Positions 1-7,776 are shown, counted from the stretch's first letter. The stretch is 14,483 bases of DNA from JANYCG01 sp031392945 (GCA_031392945.1 JANMVT010000110.1:1-14483), one strand, 5' to 3'. The notes: generated by a model from the letters alone, not told the origin. Numbers and translations are program-made.

Positions 1-1017
1 TCCAGCGGCCTGTCCACCTTCCACCCGCTGGCGCGCAACCCCTGGGACTTGAGCAAAACTCCGGGCGGCTCCAGCGCGGGCGCAGGCGCCGCAGCAGCAG
101 CCGGTTACGGCCCTTTGCACATCGGCACCGACATCGGCGGCTCACTGCGCCTGCCGGCCGGCTGGTGCGGCATCTTCAGCCTGAAACCCAGCCTCGGCCG
201 CATCCCCATTGACCCGCCTTACACCGGGCGCGCAGCCGGCCCGATGACACGCACGGTGGCTGACGCTGCGCTGATGATGCAGGTGCTGTCCCAACCCGAC
301 GCACGGGACAGCATGAGCCTGCCGTACCAGGACATCGCCTGGAACAGCATTGACCGGGGCATTGAACGCCTGCGCGGACTCAAGATTGGCCTGCTGCTTG
401 ACGCCGGTTGCGGCCTGGCGGTGGAGCCTGAAGTGCGCGCAGCCATCGAACAGGCCGCCAAAGTCTTTGAGGCGGCGGGCGCCATCGTCACGCCCATGAA
501 ACCCTTCCTGACGTCGGCCATGCTCGACGGCCTGGACCACGCCTGGCGCATGCGCTCGCATGTGGATTTGATGGCCTTATCTGCCAACAAAAAAGCCGCC
601 GTCTTGCCCTACATCCTGCGGTGGGCCGACAGCGCCGCCGGCATGACCGGGGCGCAGGTCTTCGTCGCCACAAGCCAGGCGCACATGACACGGGTCGCCA
701 CGGTCAACGCCTGCCGGGCCTTCGACTATGTGATCTCGCCGACCTCGCCGGTGCCCGCGTTCGCCGCCGAATTGCCCTCACCCACCAATGACCCGCTGCA
801 CGGGCTGGAGCACATCGCTTTCACCGTGCCGTACAACATGTCCGAGCAACCTGCCGCCAGCATCCAATGCGGCCATACCCAAAACGGCCTGCCCATCGGC
901 CTGCAAATTGCCGGCCAGCGTTTTGACGATTTGGGTGTGTTGCAGGTGAGCCGTGCGTTCGAATTGTTGCGCGCACCGCAACGGCCCTGGCCAAAGCTGC
1001 CGCAGGCCGTTGCCTGA
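1..1017 (+). CDS. Amidase signature family hydrolase (5'-truncated by window edge)
   Basis: The frame is open from base 1 to the TGA at 1015-1017 with no proper start, so the gene begins upstream of the window; the TTG at 49 lies inside the conserved core and is not a start. The amidase signature is clear. TPGGSSAG (bases 58-81) carries the cis-Ser (TCC at 70-72), and GTDIGGSLRLPA carries the nucleophile Ser (TCA at 142-144). They are 24 residues apart, the usual spacing for the family. The catalytic Lys of the Ser-cisSer-Lys triad would lie upstream, out of view. A typical C-terminal block, NGLPIGLQIAGQRFDD, is present. The family hydrolyses C-N bonds of amides in the cytoplasm; the substrate cannot be read from this part. 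A GatA role is unlikely because no gatB or gatC is adjacent. The TPR gene follows after 18 bp and is probably co-transcribed. Confidence 0.9.
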   Translation, partial: SSGLSTFHPLARNPWDLSKTPGGSSAGAGAAAAAGYGPLHIGTDIGGSLRLPAGWCGIFSLKPSLGRIPIDPPYTGRAAGPMTRTVADAALMMQVLSQPDARDSMSLPYQDIAWNSIDRGIERLRGLKIGLLLDAGCGLAVEPEVRAAIEQAAKVFEAAGAIVTPMKPFLTSAMLDGLDHAWRMRSHVDLMALSANKKAAVLPYILRWADSAAGMTGAQVFVATSQAHMTRVATVNACRAFDYVISPTSPVPAFAAELPSPTNDPLHGLEHIAFTVPYNMSEQPAASIQCGHTQNGLPIGLQIAGQRFDDLGVLQVSRAFELLRAPQRPWPKLPQAVA

Positions 1018-1035
1018 ATTCGCCAGACCCGCGCC

Positions 1036-2370
1036 GTGGCAACCGACAGCCTGGGCAACATGGTCACGCTGCAGGACGCCAGCAGCCTGGCTGCGGTCAA
1101 TGATTTCGTCGAAGGCTTCATTTCATGCGAAGCCCGGGCCGCGAACATCCTGCAGTTGGCCGGCACCGACCACGGCCCCATCGTGCAGGCCTGTTGTGCC
1201 GCATTGCACATGTTCGCCGAGTCGCGCGCTGCGCCAAGCCATGCCAGGCCATATATCGAGCGGGCAGTTGCCGGCGCCGAAAACGCGTCGAATTGCAGCC
1301 CGCGTGAACGGCGGTTTGTCGCCTGCGTTGCGGCCTGGGTCGATGGCGACATCGACAGAGCCGCAGTTTTGCACGCGCAGCAAGCGCAGGAATTTCCGCG
1401 CGACCTGGTCTCGGTCAAGCTGGGCCAATACCATTTGTTCAACCGGGGCGACGCGCCCGGCATGTTGCGCCTGGCCCAGGCGGCCCTGCCTGCGGCGGCC
1501 GATGTGCCTTATCTGCACGGCATGGCCGCGTTTGGCTGGGAGCAATGCAACCTGCTGGAACAGGCTGAGGCCGCAGCGCGCAACGCCATCCAGATGTGCC
1601 AACCCATTTCCGGCAAGGAACCCTGGGCGCACCATGCCCTGGCCCACGTGATGTTGACGACCGGGCGCCTGCACGAAGGGCAGGCCTTCATGGACGAGAT
1701 GAGCCCCACCTGGACCGGGCTGAACTCCTTCATGGTCAGCCACAACTGGTGGCATCAGGCCCTGTTTGCCATTGAACTGGGCCAACACGGCGAGGCGCTG
1801 CGCCTCTACGACGAAGAGGTGTGGGGCGTAGTCAAAAGTTATTCGCAGGACCAGATCAACGCCGTGTCTCTGCTTGCCCGCCTTGAATTGGCCGGTGTAG
1901 ACGTGGGCGAACGCTGGCAGGACGTTGCCAACTACCTCGTGACGCGTCTGGATGAGCATGTGCTGCCGTTTCTGGACCTGCAGTACCTCTACGGTTTGGC
2001 CCGCGCGGGGCGGCCCGAGGCGCAGGTGCTGATGCGCAACATTGAGGCTTTTGCCCGGACGCCGCCCCAGTCAACTGGGGTTTGGCAGCACGTGGCCGTG
2101 CCCGCCTGCCAGGGTTTGCTGGCGCACGCGCAGGGCGACCATGTCCACGCCGCCGAGCGGCTGCGCCAAGCCCTGCCACGCCTGGCCGAGATCGGCGGCA
2201 GCCACGCCCAACGCGACTTGTTTGAGCAGATCTGTCTGGATGCGCTTTTGCAGAGCGGCCAATGGGAGGCGGCCCGTCAAACGCTGACCCCGCGCCTGGC
2301 GGGCCAGGGGGAGTCGGTGCGCCTCAGGCGCCTGTCAAATCGCCTGGCGGATCACCCGGCAAATCATTGA
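1036..2370 (+). CDS. TPR protein of the TTC38 / StaR-like family
   Basis: A 444-residue, mostly helical, Ala/Leu-rich protein without signal peptide or membrane segment, hence probably cytoplasmic. The central blocks WAHHALAHVM, GRLHEGQAFM and HNWWHQALFAIELGQHGEAL match, from memory, the TTC38/StaR-like tetratricopeptide family (conserved HH and NWWH motifs). Degenerate TPR-like helix pairs run from about residue 50 to the C-terminus. The biochemical role of this family is poorly known; a scaffold or regulatory role is only inference. The start is GTG at 1036 with no obvious Shine-Dalgarno sequence. It gives the N-terminus MATDSLGN, which fits my recollection of homologues, and lies 18 bp after the amidase stop, suggesting translational coupling. 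The last 47 bp overlap the convergent universal stress gene. Confidence 0.8.
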   Translation: MATDSLGNMVTLQDASSLAAVNDFVEGFISCEARAANILQLAGTDHGPIVQACCAALHMFAESRAAPSHARPYIERAVAGAENASNCSPRERRFVACVAAWVDGDIDRAAVLHAQQAQEFPRDLVSVKLGQYHLFNRGDAPGMLRLAQAALPAAADVPYLHGMAAFGWEQCNLLEQAEAAARNAIQMCQPISGKEPWAHHALAHVMLTTGRLHEGQAFMDEMSPTWTGLNSFMVSHNWWHQALFAIELGQHGEALRLYDEEVWGVVKSYSQDQINAVSLLARLELAGVDVGERWQDVANYLVTRLDEHVLPFLDLQYLYGLARAGRPEAQVLMRNIEAFARTPPQSTGVWQHVAVPACQGLLAHAQGDHVHAAERLRQALPRLAEIGGSHAQRDLFEQICLDALLQSGQWEAARQTLTPRLAGQGESVRLRRLSNRLADHPANH

Positions 2371-2827
2371 GCGCGTCATCTGGAATCTCCGAACTTTCCC
2401 GCGCCGCCTTGACAATCAACACCGGCACCCCGGCCGTGTTCAACACCTCGTTGGACACCGATCCCAGAAAGGCGCTGCGCAGCGCGCCCGTGCCGCTGGC
2501 GCCCATCACCACCATGTCGCAGGCAAAACGCTCCAGGATGTCAATGATGGTGTGCGCCGGGTCGCCCGAGGCGACTTCGCTCTCGAAGGCGATATTCGCC
2601 TCTGCCAGCAACGCCTGTGCCGGCTGGAGCAGGTGCGCGCCCGCCGCCGCGCTGACCTGCTCGATCACATTCGGATCGTGCGCCACAACCAGTTCGTACA
2701 GGGTGCTGGGTTCCTGGACATTGGCCAGCACCACGCTGGCGTCCAGGCCAGCCCTGGCCAGGCGGATGGCAAAACGAACAGCTTCCAGTGAAACCGCAGA
2801 ACCGTCAACGGGCAGTAATATCTTCAT
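2324..2827 (-). CDS. Universal stress protein, UspA family
   Basis: A 167-residue single-domain Usp protein, slightly longer than the usual 140-150. It starts MKILLPVDGS, the canonical first strand. It carries the ATP-binding signature G-2x-G-9x-G-S as G109, G112, G122 and S123 (MGASGTGALRSAFLGS), so it probably belongs to the ATP-binding type of Usp, which are stress-survival proteins acting as homodimers in the cytoplasm. The ATG at 2825-2827 is chosen because a strong AGGAGG site lies 5 bp upstream; the longer frame to 2845 would put that site inside the gene. The final roughly 25 residues after VPVLIVKAA are an acidic, Pro/Gly-rich tail (ending PGDLTGA) beyond the Usp fold. The tail runs into the convergent TPR gene. 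The gene is divergent from the alpha/beta hydrolase. Confidence 0.93.
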   Translation of the reverse strand: MKILLPVDGSAVSLEAVRFAIRLARAGLDASVVLANVQEPSTLYELVVAHDPNVIEQVSAAAGAHLLQPAQALLAEANIAFESEVASGDPAHTIIDILERFACDMVVMGASGTGALRSAFLGSVSNEVLNTAGVPVLIVKAARESSEIPDDALNDLPGDPPGDLTGA

Positions 2828-2830
2828 ATG

Positions 2831-2838
2831 TTCCTCCT
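2831..2838 (-). promoter_or_regulatory. Strong ribosome binding site of the usp gene
   Basis: On the minus strand AGGAGGAA precedes the ATG at 2827, with 5 bp between AGGAGG and ATG. It settles the start at MKILLPVDGS rather than the in-frame codon 18 bp upstream. Confidence 0.8.
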
Positions 2839-2876
2839 GCCTCAATATACGCCTGAGTTAAGGTTAAATCACCCCC

Positions 2877-3578
2877 ATGCCCCAACTTCTGCTTATCCCC
2901 GGCCTGGCCTCCAACGCTGTGATGTGGCAACACCAATTGGCAGCCCTGCCGGCTGGCCTGAACCCGGTGGTGACCGACGTCCATTTTCGCCACGACACGG
3001 TGGGCGCCATGGCCGCCGCCCTGCTGCAAGAACACGCCGGTGAGTTGATCCTGTGCGGTGCCTCCATGGGCGGCATTCTGGCCATGGAAACCGCACGCCA
3101 GGCGCCCCATCGCGTCAAGGCGCTGGCCCTGCTAGGAACCAATGCGCGGCCTGAAACCCCCGAGATGTTCACCCTGCGCGAAGGCGCGATCAAGTTTTTT
3201 GAGCAGGGCCGGGCACGGGAAATTTTGCTGCTCAACCTGCCCCTGGCGTTTCACACGAGCCGCACCAAGGATGCGGCCTTGACCCAAACCTACCTCGACT
3301 TCGTGCTGGCCGCAGGGCAAGACCAACTGGTTCGCCAAAACCGTGCCCTCATGGCCCGCCCAGACGCACGACTGCATTTGCCAGCCGTCGCCTGCCCCAC
3401 CCTGGTGATGTGCGGCGACAGCGACCAGCTCACGCCGCCCGAGTGTTCGCGTGAGATCGCCGCGCTCATCCCGGGCACCGAATTGATCATGCTGGCGCAC
3501 TGCGGCCACATGTTGACGATGGAGCGGCCCGCCGAGGTGACCGCCGCCCTGTTGGCTTGGTTGAACCGTTTGAATTGA
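2877..3578 (+). CDS. Alpha/beta hydrolase
   Basis: A 233-residue alpha/beta-hydrolase-fold protein with no signal peptide. The oxyanion-hole strand is LLLIPGLASN (residues 4-13). The nucleophile elbow CGASMGG has Ser63, the acid is probably Asp183 in CGDSDQLTPPE, and the base is His211 in HCGHMLTMERP. Order and spacing match a complete catalytic triad, and the cap region is short. The substrate cannot be assigned; carboxylic-ester hydrolases and BioH-like or lactonase-like enzymes share this layout. The ATG at 2877 is the first start and begins directly at the first strand; only a weak AAGG lies further upstream. The gene is divergent from usp across a 49-bp gap and convergent with coaD, with a hairpin-bearing repeat between them. 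Confidence 0.88.
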   Translation: MPQLLLIPGLASNAVMWQHQLAALPAGLNPVVTDVHFRHDTVGAMAAALLQEHAGELILCGASMGGILAMETARQAPHRVKALALLGTNARPETPEMFTLREGAIKFFEQGRAREILLLNLPLAFHTSRTKDAALTQTYLDFVLAAGQDQLVRQNRALMARPDARLHLPAVACPTLVMCGDSDQLTPPECSREIAALIPGTELIMLAHCGHMLTMERPAEVTAALLAWLNRLN

Positions 3579-3600
3579 AGACCCGCCAAATCCAAGTTTA

Positions 3601-3663
3601 GGTGGTCAAAACGGCAATTTCCCCTCGCGGGTATTGCGTAGTTAGCTACTTATTTAGTAGCAT
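3601..3663 (-). repeat. Dispersed AT-richer repeat, copy 1 (with hairpin)
   Basis: Between the convergent hydrolase and coaD genes. Read on the minus strand it begins ATGCTACT and contains a stem GCTACT/AGTAGC with a 5-base loop (3645-3661), then CTAACTACGCAATACC, then CGAGGGG and a T-rich end. It aligns along its length with copies at 6229-6288 and 12827-12888. It sits 3 bp past the coaD stop and 22 bp past the hydrolase stop, so the hairpin could also help end both transcripts, although no U-tract follows. Confidence 0.75.
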
Positions 3664-3666
3664 CCA

Positions 3667-4170
3667 CTATTCCTTCGGCAGGCTCTCCACCTTGGCCATC
3701 AGGCGCGCCAGCACCAGGGGCGACACGAATTTCTCGACCTCACCACCCAGCAAGGCGATCTCGCGCACGAAGGTGCTGGAGACAAACTGGTATTTGTCGC
3801 TGGGGGTCAAGAACACGGTTTCAACGTCCGGCATCAGGCTGCGGTTCATGCCGGCGAGCTGGAATTCATAGTCGAAATCAGTCACCGCCCGCAGGCCCCG
3901 CACCACGGCTTTGGCCCCGCGCGCCACGACAAAATCACGCAGCAAGCCGGAGTAACTGGCCACCTCCACCTGGGGCACGTCTTTGGCGACTTCGCGCACC
4001 ATGTCCAGCCGTTCTTCCAGGTTGAACAGGGCATTCTTCTTGTGGTGCCCGGCGGCCACCGCCACAACGACACGGTCAAACAGTTGCATGGCACGCCGCA
4101 CGATGTCTTCGTGGCCGCGGGTGAGCGGGTCGAACGTGCCGGGGTAGACGGCGATCACATTGTTGGCCAT
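3667..4170 (-). CDS. coaD: Phosphopantetheine adenylyltransferase
   Basis: 167 residues, the normal CoaD length. It transfers AMP from ATP to 4'-phosphopantetheine to give dephospho-CoA, the penultimate step of CoA synthesis, as a cytoplasmic hexamer. Visible family motifs are YPGTFDPLTRGH (residues 9-20, with the T/HxGH nucleotidyltransferase motif at 17-20), KAVVRGLRAVTDFDYE (88-103) and SSTFVRE (131-137). The ATG at 4168-4170 has an AGAGG site about 7 bp upstream. The gene is the last of a probable operon, 69 bp after rsmD; rsmD-coaD adjacency is common in bacteria and supports both calls. Complete, nothing odd. Confidence 0.98.
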   Translation of the reverse strand: MANNVIAVYPGTFDPLTRGHEDIVRRAMQLFDRVVVAVAAGHHKKNALFNLEERLDMVREVAKDVPQVEVASYSGLLRDFVVARGAKAVVRGLRAVTDFDYEFQLAGMNRSLMPDVETVFLTPSDKYQFVSSTFVREIALLGGEVEKFVSPLVLARLMAKVESLPKE

Positions 4171-4239
4171 GGTGTTTCCTCTTGGTGTCTCATGCGCCGC
4201 ATTATGCAGGGCATCCGGAGCCCTGCACGGGCCGCCGCT

Positions 4240-4878
4240 TCAATCCGGCAAACGCGTGAGCAGGTGTGCGTGAACGGTGCCCGCTTTTAAATGGCGGTGC
4301 AGCTTGAGCCGGGCACCCTGCAAATCCTCGTCGGTCCACAACGTGGACGCTTCGAGGTAGACAAAGCCCTGCAGGGCGACGGCGCGACCGGCAGCCAGCA
4401 GGGCCGCCTCATACAGCGCTGAATCAAAGGGCGGGTCGAGAAATACCAGGTCCAGGCTGGCCGCATCCAGTTGCCTGAGCGCGGCCACGCCGTCGCCACG
4501 CGCGATTTGAACCGCACTGGCCTGCAATTGAATTTGAACCCGCTTGAGCTGGTCAAGCAGTGCGCTGTTTTGCTCGACCATGCGCACCTCTGCGGCGCCA
4601 CGCGACGCGGCTTCAAACCCCAGCGCGCCGGTGCCGGCAAACACGTCCATGCAACGCCAGCCCGTCAGGTCCTGCCCCAACCAGTTGAACAGCGTCTCGC
4701 GCACCCGGTCGGACGTGGGCCGTAGACCCGGCTTGTCGGCCACCTTGAGCTTGGTACGTTTCCATTGGCCGCCGATGATGCGGATTTCGTGGGCCAGGAC
4801 ACCCAATTTGCGGGGCGCCTTCTTTGCAACTGGTTTTGAAGGGCTGGCGGCGGTATTCCGGGGTTCCTGATATTTCAT
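4240..4878 (-). CDS. rsmD: 16S rRNA (guanine(966)-N(2))-methyltransferase RsmD
   Basis: A 212-residue SAM-dependent methyltransferase that modifies G966 of 16S rRNA during 30S assembly. Motifs in order: IRIIGGQWKRTKL (32-44) and LRPTSDRVRETLFNWL (52-67), both diagnostic of RsmD; the SAM-binding loop MDVFAGTGALGFEA (77-90); and the catalytic DPPF (148-151). The N-terminus carries about 28 extra basic, Pro/Ala-rich residues (MKYQEPRNTAASPSKPVAKK...) before the conserved core. This may be a real extension or an overlong start; no strong Shine-Dalgarno sequence precedes the ATG at 4878. It lies between the M16 pair (34-bp gap upstream) and coaD. Confidence 0.96.
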   Translation of the reverse strand: MKYQEPRNTAASPSKPVAKKAPRKLGVLAHEIRIIGGQWKRTKLKVADKPGLRPTSDRVRETLFNWLGQDLTGWRCMDVFAGTGALGFEAASRGAAEVRMVEQNSALLDQLKRVQIQLQASAVQIARGDGVAALRQLDAASLDLVFLDPPFDSALYEAALLAAGRAVALQGFVYLEASTLWTDEDLQGARLKLHRHLKAGTVHAHLLTRLPD

Positions 4879-4912
4879 GCCGCAAGCTTAAGCCATGATC
4901 CGGCTGCGCCGA

Positions 4913-6334
4913 CTACGGCACCCCGCCCACCACCACCGTCACCATTTTTTCAGGCTGCAGCTTGCGCGCAAACGCCGCCTTGATGTCGGCCAGCGTGATC
5001 TTTTCGACGGCTTGGGTCCAGGTGTCCAGATAGTCCAGCTTCAAGTTGTTCCAGGCGATGTTGGACACGTTGTCGAGCAGCTTGGCATTGGTGTCGATGC
5101 GCAGGGCGAAGCCGCCGATGAGATTGTCTTTGGCGGCCTGGAGTTCGGCTGGCGTCGGGCCGTCGGCGACAAACTTCTGCAAGACCTCGCGCGACACCTG
5201 CACCGCCTGGTTGGCCTGGTCCGGGCGGGTTTGCAGGCCGATGGTGAACGCGCCAGCGTGCAATGCCGGTGAAAAATAGCTGTACACGCTGTAGCTCAAG
5301 CCGCGTTTTTCGCGCACCTCGGCGGTCAGGCGCGACACAAAACCGCCGCCGCCCAGTATGTAGTTGCCCACGGTGAGCGCAAAGAAATCGGGGTCGTCGC
5401 GCTTGAAGCCGGGCTGGCCGATCAGCACGTGCGCCTGGGCTGAATCAAAGGCGATGCGTTCGTCTTTGGCCTGCGCCAGGGGCGCGACCTCGGGCACCGG
5501 CACCCACGGCGCGCAATCGGCCTTCAGGGCGCCCATGGATTGAAGGGGCTTGAGCCGCGACAGCAATTCGCCCACCATGCCGTCCGCCTGCGCGCGGCTC
5601 ACTGCGCCCACCATGGTGACCACGGCGCGGCAGGGCGCGATGGCGCTGGTATAGAACGCCTTCATGTCGTCCACGCTGATGTTGGCCAGCGACTGCTCGG
5701 TGACCTCATTGCCGTAAGGGTGTTTGCCATACACGCCGCCGGCAAAGGCGCGGTTGGCCACAGTGGCCGGGCGCGTGTTGGCTTCTTTGATCGAGGCGTT
5801 GATGCGCTGGCGGTTGCGCTGCCAGACCTCATTGGGAAACGAGGGCTCACCCAACTGGCGCGCGGCCAGCGCCACGGCTTTGGGCAGGATGTCGGGGTAG
5901 GTCAGCGAGCGCAAGGAAAAACCCATGCGGTCGCTGCTGGCGTTGCCGCCGAAAGAGGCGCCCAAATCGGCCCAGGCTTCGCCCAGGGCGTTTTCATCCA
6001 GCGCGCCCTGATTGCCGCTGGCCAGCACGCCTTGCGACGCCAGGCCGGCAGTGACGCTGGCCAGGCCGATTTTGTCCGCCGGGTCGCGCCGGGCGCCGGC
6101 GTCAAAGTCGAGCTTGATGTCCACCATGGCGATGGCCGGGCTTTCAACCAGAAAGACGCGCGCGCCGGAAGCGTGCGTCCACTGCACCACCGGAATGCCC
6201 GCAAAAGCCGCCTGCGCCAGGCTTAGGGAGAAAAACAGGGCGATTGCCCTCGTCGGTATTGAATAGTTAGATATCTTTTTTATAGCATTCGTCATGGGCA
6301 TGGGATTCATTCGGGGTGTTGGCAAAGCGCGCAT
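4913..6334 (-). CDS. M16 family peptidase-like protein, non-catalytic subunit (exported)
   Basis: 473 residues from the ATG at 6332-6334, which overlaps the upstream M16 stop by one base (TGATG), implying translational coupling. A signal peptide is visible: basic stretch TNAIKKISNYSIPTR, hydrophobic core AIALFFSLSLAQ, likely cleavage AAFA|GIPVV after residue 45, so it should be periplasmic. The region aligning with the zinc motif reads GLASVTAGLASQG and has no HxxEH, so this half should not bind zinc. It does keep the Arg/Tyr substrate motif EKRGLSYSVYSYF (R344, Y348) that completes the active site in M16B heterodimers. It probably pairs with the upstream gene product. ATGs at 6310, 6301 and 6295 are alternatives; the one at 6295 gives a more normal 32-residue signal peptide. 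Part of the signal peptide is encoded by repeat copy 2. Confidence 0.9.
   Translation of the reverse strand: MRALPTPRMNPMPMTNAIKKISNYSIPTRAIALFFSLSLAQAAFAGIPVVQWTHASGARVFLVESPAIAMVDIKLDFDAGARRDPADKIGLASVTAGLASQGVLASGNQGALDENALGEAWADLGASFGGNASSDRMGFSLRSLTYPDILPKAVALAARQLGEPSFPNEVWQRNRQRINASIKEANTRPATVANRAFAGGVYGKHPYGNEVTEQSLANISVDDMKAFYTSAIAPCRAVVTMVGAVSRAQADGMVGELLSRLKPLQSMGALKADCAPWVPVPEVAPLAQAKDERIAFDSAQAHVLIGQPGFKRDDPDFFALTVGNYILGGGGFVSRLTAEVREKRGLSYSVYSYFSPALHAGAFTIGLQTRPDQANQAVQVSREVLQKFVADGPTPAELQAAKDNLIGGFALRIDTNAKLLDNVSNIAWNNLKLDYLDTWTQAVEKITLADIKAAFARKLQPEKMVTVVVGGVP
6229..6288 (-). repeat. Dispersed AT-richer repeat, copy 2 (inside a coding region)
   Basis: Read on the minus strand it starts ATGCTATAAAAAAGATATC, continues CTAACTATTCAATACC, then CGAGGGCAATCGCCCTGTTT. 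It aligns base for base over most of its length with copy 1, and its 3' half (CGAGGGCAAT..CCTGTTTT) also with copy 3. The hairpin is degenerate here. It lies in frame in the second M16 gene and encodes roughly residues 16-35, from the basic part of the signal peptide into its hydrophobic core. Confidence 0.72.
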
Positions 6335-7776
6335 CAATGCCGGGCGCCGGGCGGCGGCGCGCGCGGTTTGCGGGTTTTGTCCAGCGGCTGGGGCCGCAGG
6401 ATGGCCACCGTCAACTGGTCATCACCAAAGTATTTCGCCGCCACGGCCTTCACCTGCTCCGGCGTGACCAAACGCAGTTTGGCGATCAGGCGCTCGCCCG
6501 CGTCCAGCGGCTGGCCCTGCACCCACTGGCTGCCCAGGGTGCGCGCCTGATTGAAGACTGAATCAAGCTTGTAGACCTCGCTGGCCACCCATTGGGTTTT
6601 GACGCGGTTCAGCTCGGCCTCGCTCACGCCGTCTTCGGCCACCCTGGCCACCTGCCCGCGCAACGCCGCTTCGACCTGCTCGGCCGTTTTGCCCGCTGCG
6701 GGCACGCCGTCGAGCATGAACACTTGCGGGCCGCGCCCCCACAGGCCGTTGTAGGAGCCCGCGCTGTCTGCCACGCGGTTGTCGCCCTGGGTCAGGGCGC
6801 GGTCCAGGCGCGCGCCGCTGTAGCCGTCCAGCACGGCGGACAGCACCGTCAGGGCCAGGGCGTCATCGCCGTCGGCGCCTGGTTTGTCCAGCGACTCGAG
6901 GCTGGGCGCCTTGAACGCCATGGCCACGTAGGACTGCTCGGCCGGGGCCTTGAAATCGATGCGCCGCAGCCCGCTTTGTTGCGGCTCGACGCGCGGTTTG
7001 CGCGGCGGCACGGCGCGTTTGGGGATGGGCCCGTAGTATTTTTCAGCCAGGGCCCTGGCTTGCGCCACGTCCACGTCGCCAGCAATCACCACGGCTGCGT
7101 TGGCCGGAATGTACCAGCGCTTGAAGAACTCGCGCGCGTCGGCGGGGGTCATCGCGTCCAGATCGTTCATCCAGCCGACCACCGGGCGGCGGTACGGGGA
7201 TGCCACAAAAACGGCCGCGCCCATCGCTTCATTCATGAGGGCGCGCGGGCTGTCTTCGGTGCGCAGGCGGCGCTCTTCCTTGACCACTTCAAGCTCTTTG
7301 GCGAATTCTTCGTCACTCCACTGGTTGTTGGCAAAACGGTCGGCTTCGATCTTCATCACATCTTCCAGCCGGTTGCTGGGAATTTGCTGGTAATAACCGG
7401 TGTAGTCCCTGCCGGTGAAGGCGTTTTCGCGCCCGCCCAGAGCCGCCACGCGGCGTGAAAACTCGCCCGGTTTCAGGCTGGGCGTGCCTTTGAACATCAT
7501 GTGCTCCAGGATGTGCGCGACCCCCGACGTGCCGTCCACCTCGTCCATCGAGCCCACCCGCACCCAAACCATATGCACCGCCGTGGGCGCGCGTTTGTCG
7601 GGTTTGATGATCACGGTCATGCCATTGGCCAGGGTGAATTGCTCGACTTTGGGTGTCGCCTGGGCATGCGCAGCGGCCCCAAAAAACAGGCTGGCACACA
7701 GGCCGCCAAACAGGGCGGCAGGGAGGCTTGCAAAGCGCAGCGGCCTGCCGCCAAATAGGGTGAAGGGTCGTTTCAT
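6334..7776 (-). CDS. M16 family zinc metalloprotease, catalytic subunit (exported)
   Basis: 480 residues. The N-terminus has basic residues, then a hydrophobic stretch (about 16-38) ending AAAHAQA, a signal peptide with cleavage near residue 38, so the protein is periplasmic. The inverted zinc motif HxxEH is intact as H88-I-L-E91-H92 in GVAHILEHMMFKGT. The distal glutamate ligand is probably E167 or E168 in VVKEERRLR, at the usual 74-75-residue spacing. The C-terminal M16 domain follows, and the tail is Arg/Pro-rich (RKPRAPPPGARH). It most likely cleaves peptides or misfolded proteins together with the next gene product; the substrate is unknown. First gene of a probable operon with the second M16 gene, rsmD and coaD. 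Start ATG at 7774-7776, 29 bp from divergent ftsY; no Shine-Dalgarno site is visible. Confidence 0.93.
   Translation of the reverse strand: MKRPFTLFGGRPLRFASLPAALFGGLCASLFFGAAAHAQATPKVEQFTLANGMTVIIKPDKRAPTAVHMVWVRVGSMDEVDGTSGVAHILEHMMFKGTPSLKPGEFSRRVAALGGRENAFTGRDYTGYYQQIPSNRLEDVMKIEADRFANNQWSDEEFAKELEVVKEERRLRTEDSPRALMNEAMGAAVFVASPYRRPVVGWMNDLDAMTPADAREFFKRWYIPANAAVVIAGDVDVAQARALAEKYYGPIPKRAVPPRKPRVEPQQSGLRRIDFKAPAEQSYVAMAFKAPSLESLDKPGADGDDALALTVLSAVLDGYSGARLDRALTQGDNRVADSAGSYNGLWGRGPQVFMLDGVPAAGKTAEQVEAALRGQVARVAEDGVSEAELNRVKTQWVASEVYKLDSVFNQARTLGSQWVQGQPLDAGERLIAKLRLVTPEQVKAVAAKYFGDDQLTVAILRPQPLDKTRKPRAPPPGARH

Noticed and set aside
1123..1959. Minus-strand open frame of 278 codons opposite the TPR gene
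   Set aside because: The opposite strand encodes conserved TTC38-like blocks; this frame has no recognisable features.
1..3578. Amidase, TPR, Usp and alpha/beta hydrolase as a new defence or biosynthetic system
   Set aside because: The genes lie on both strands with no shared operon beyond the first two, and none has nuclease, helicase, toxin or other system-type motifs.
3645..3661. Rho-independent terminator for coaD
   Set aside because: The 6-bp stem is right after the stop, but there is no T-tract on the coaD strand and the same hairpin occurs elsewhere as part of a repeat. Reported as repeat instead.
5540..6226. Plus-strand open frame opposite the second M16 gene (and a similar one at 6592-7458)
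   Set aside because: Both are His/Ala/Gly/Arg-rich mirror frames of well-supported M16 genes.
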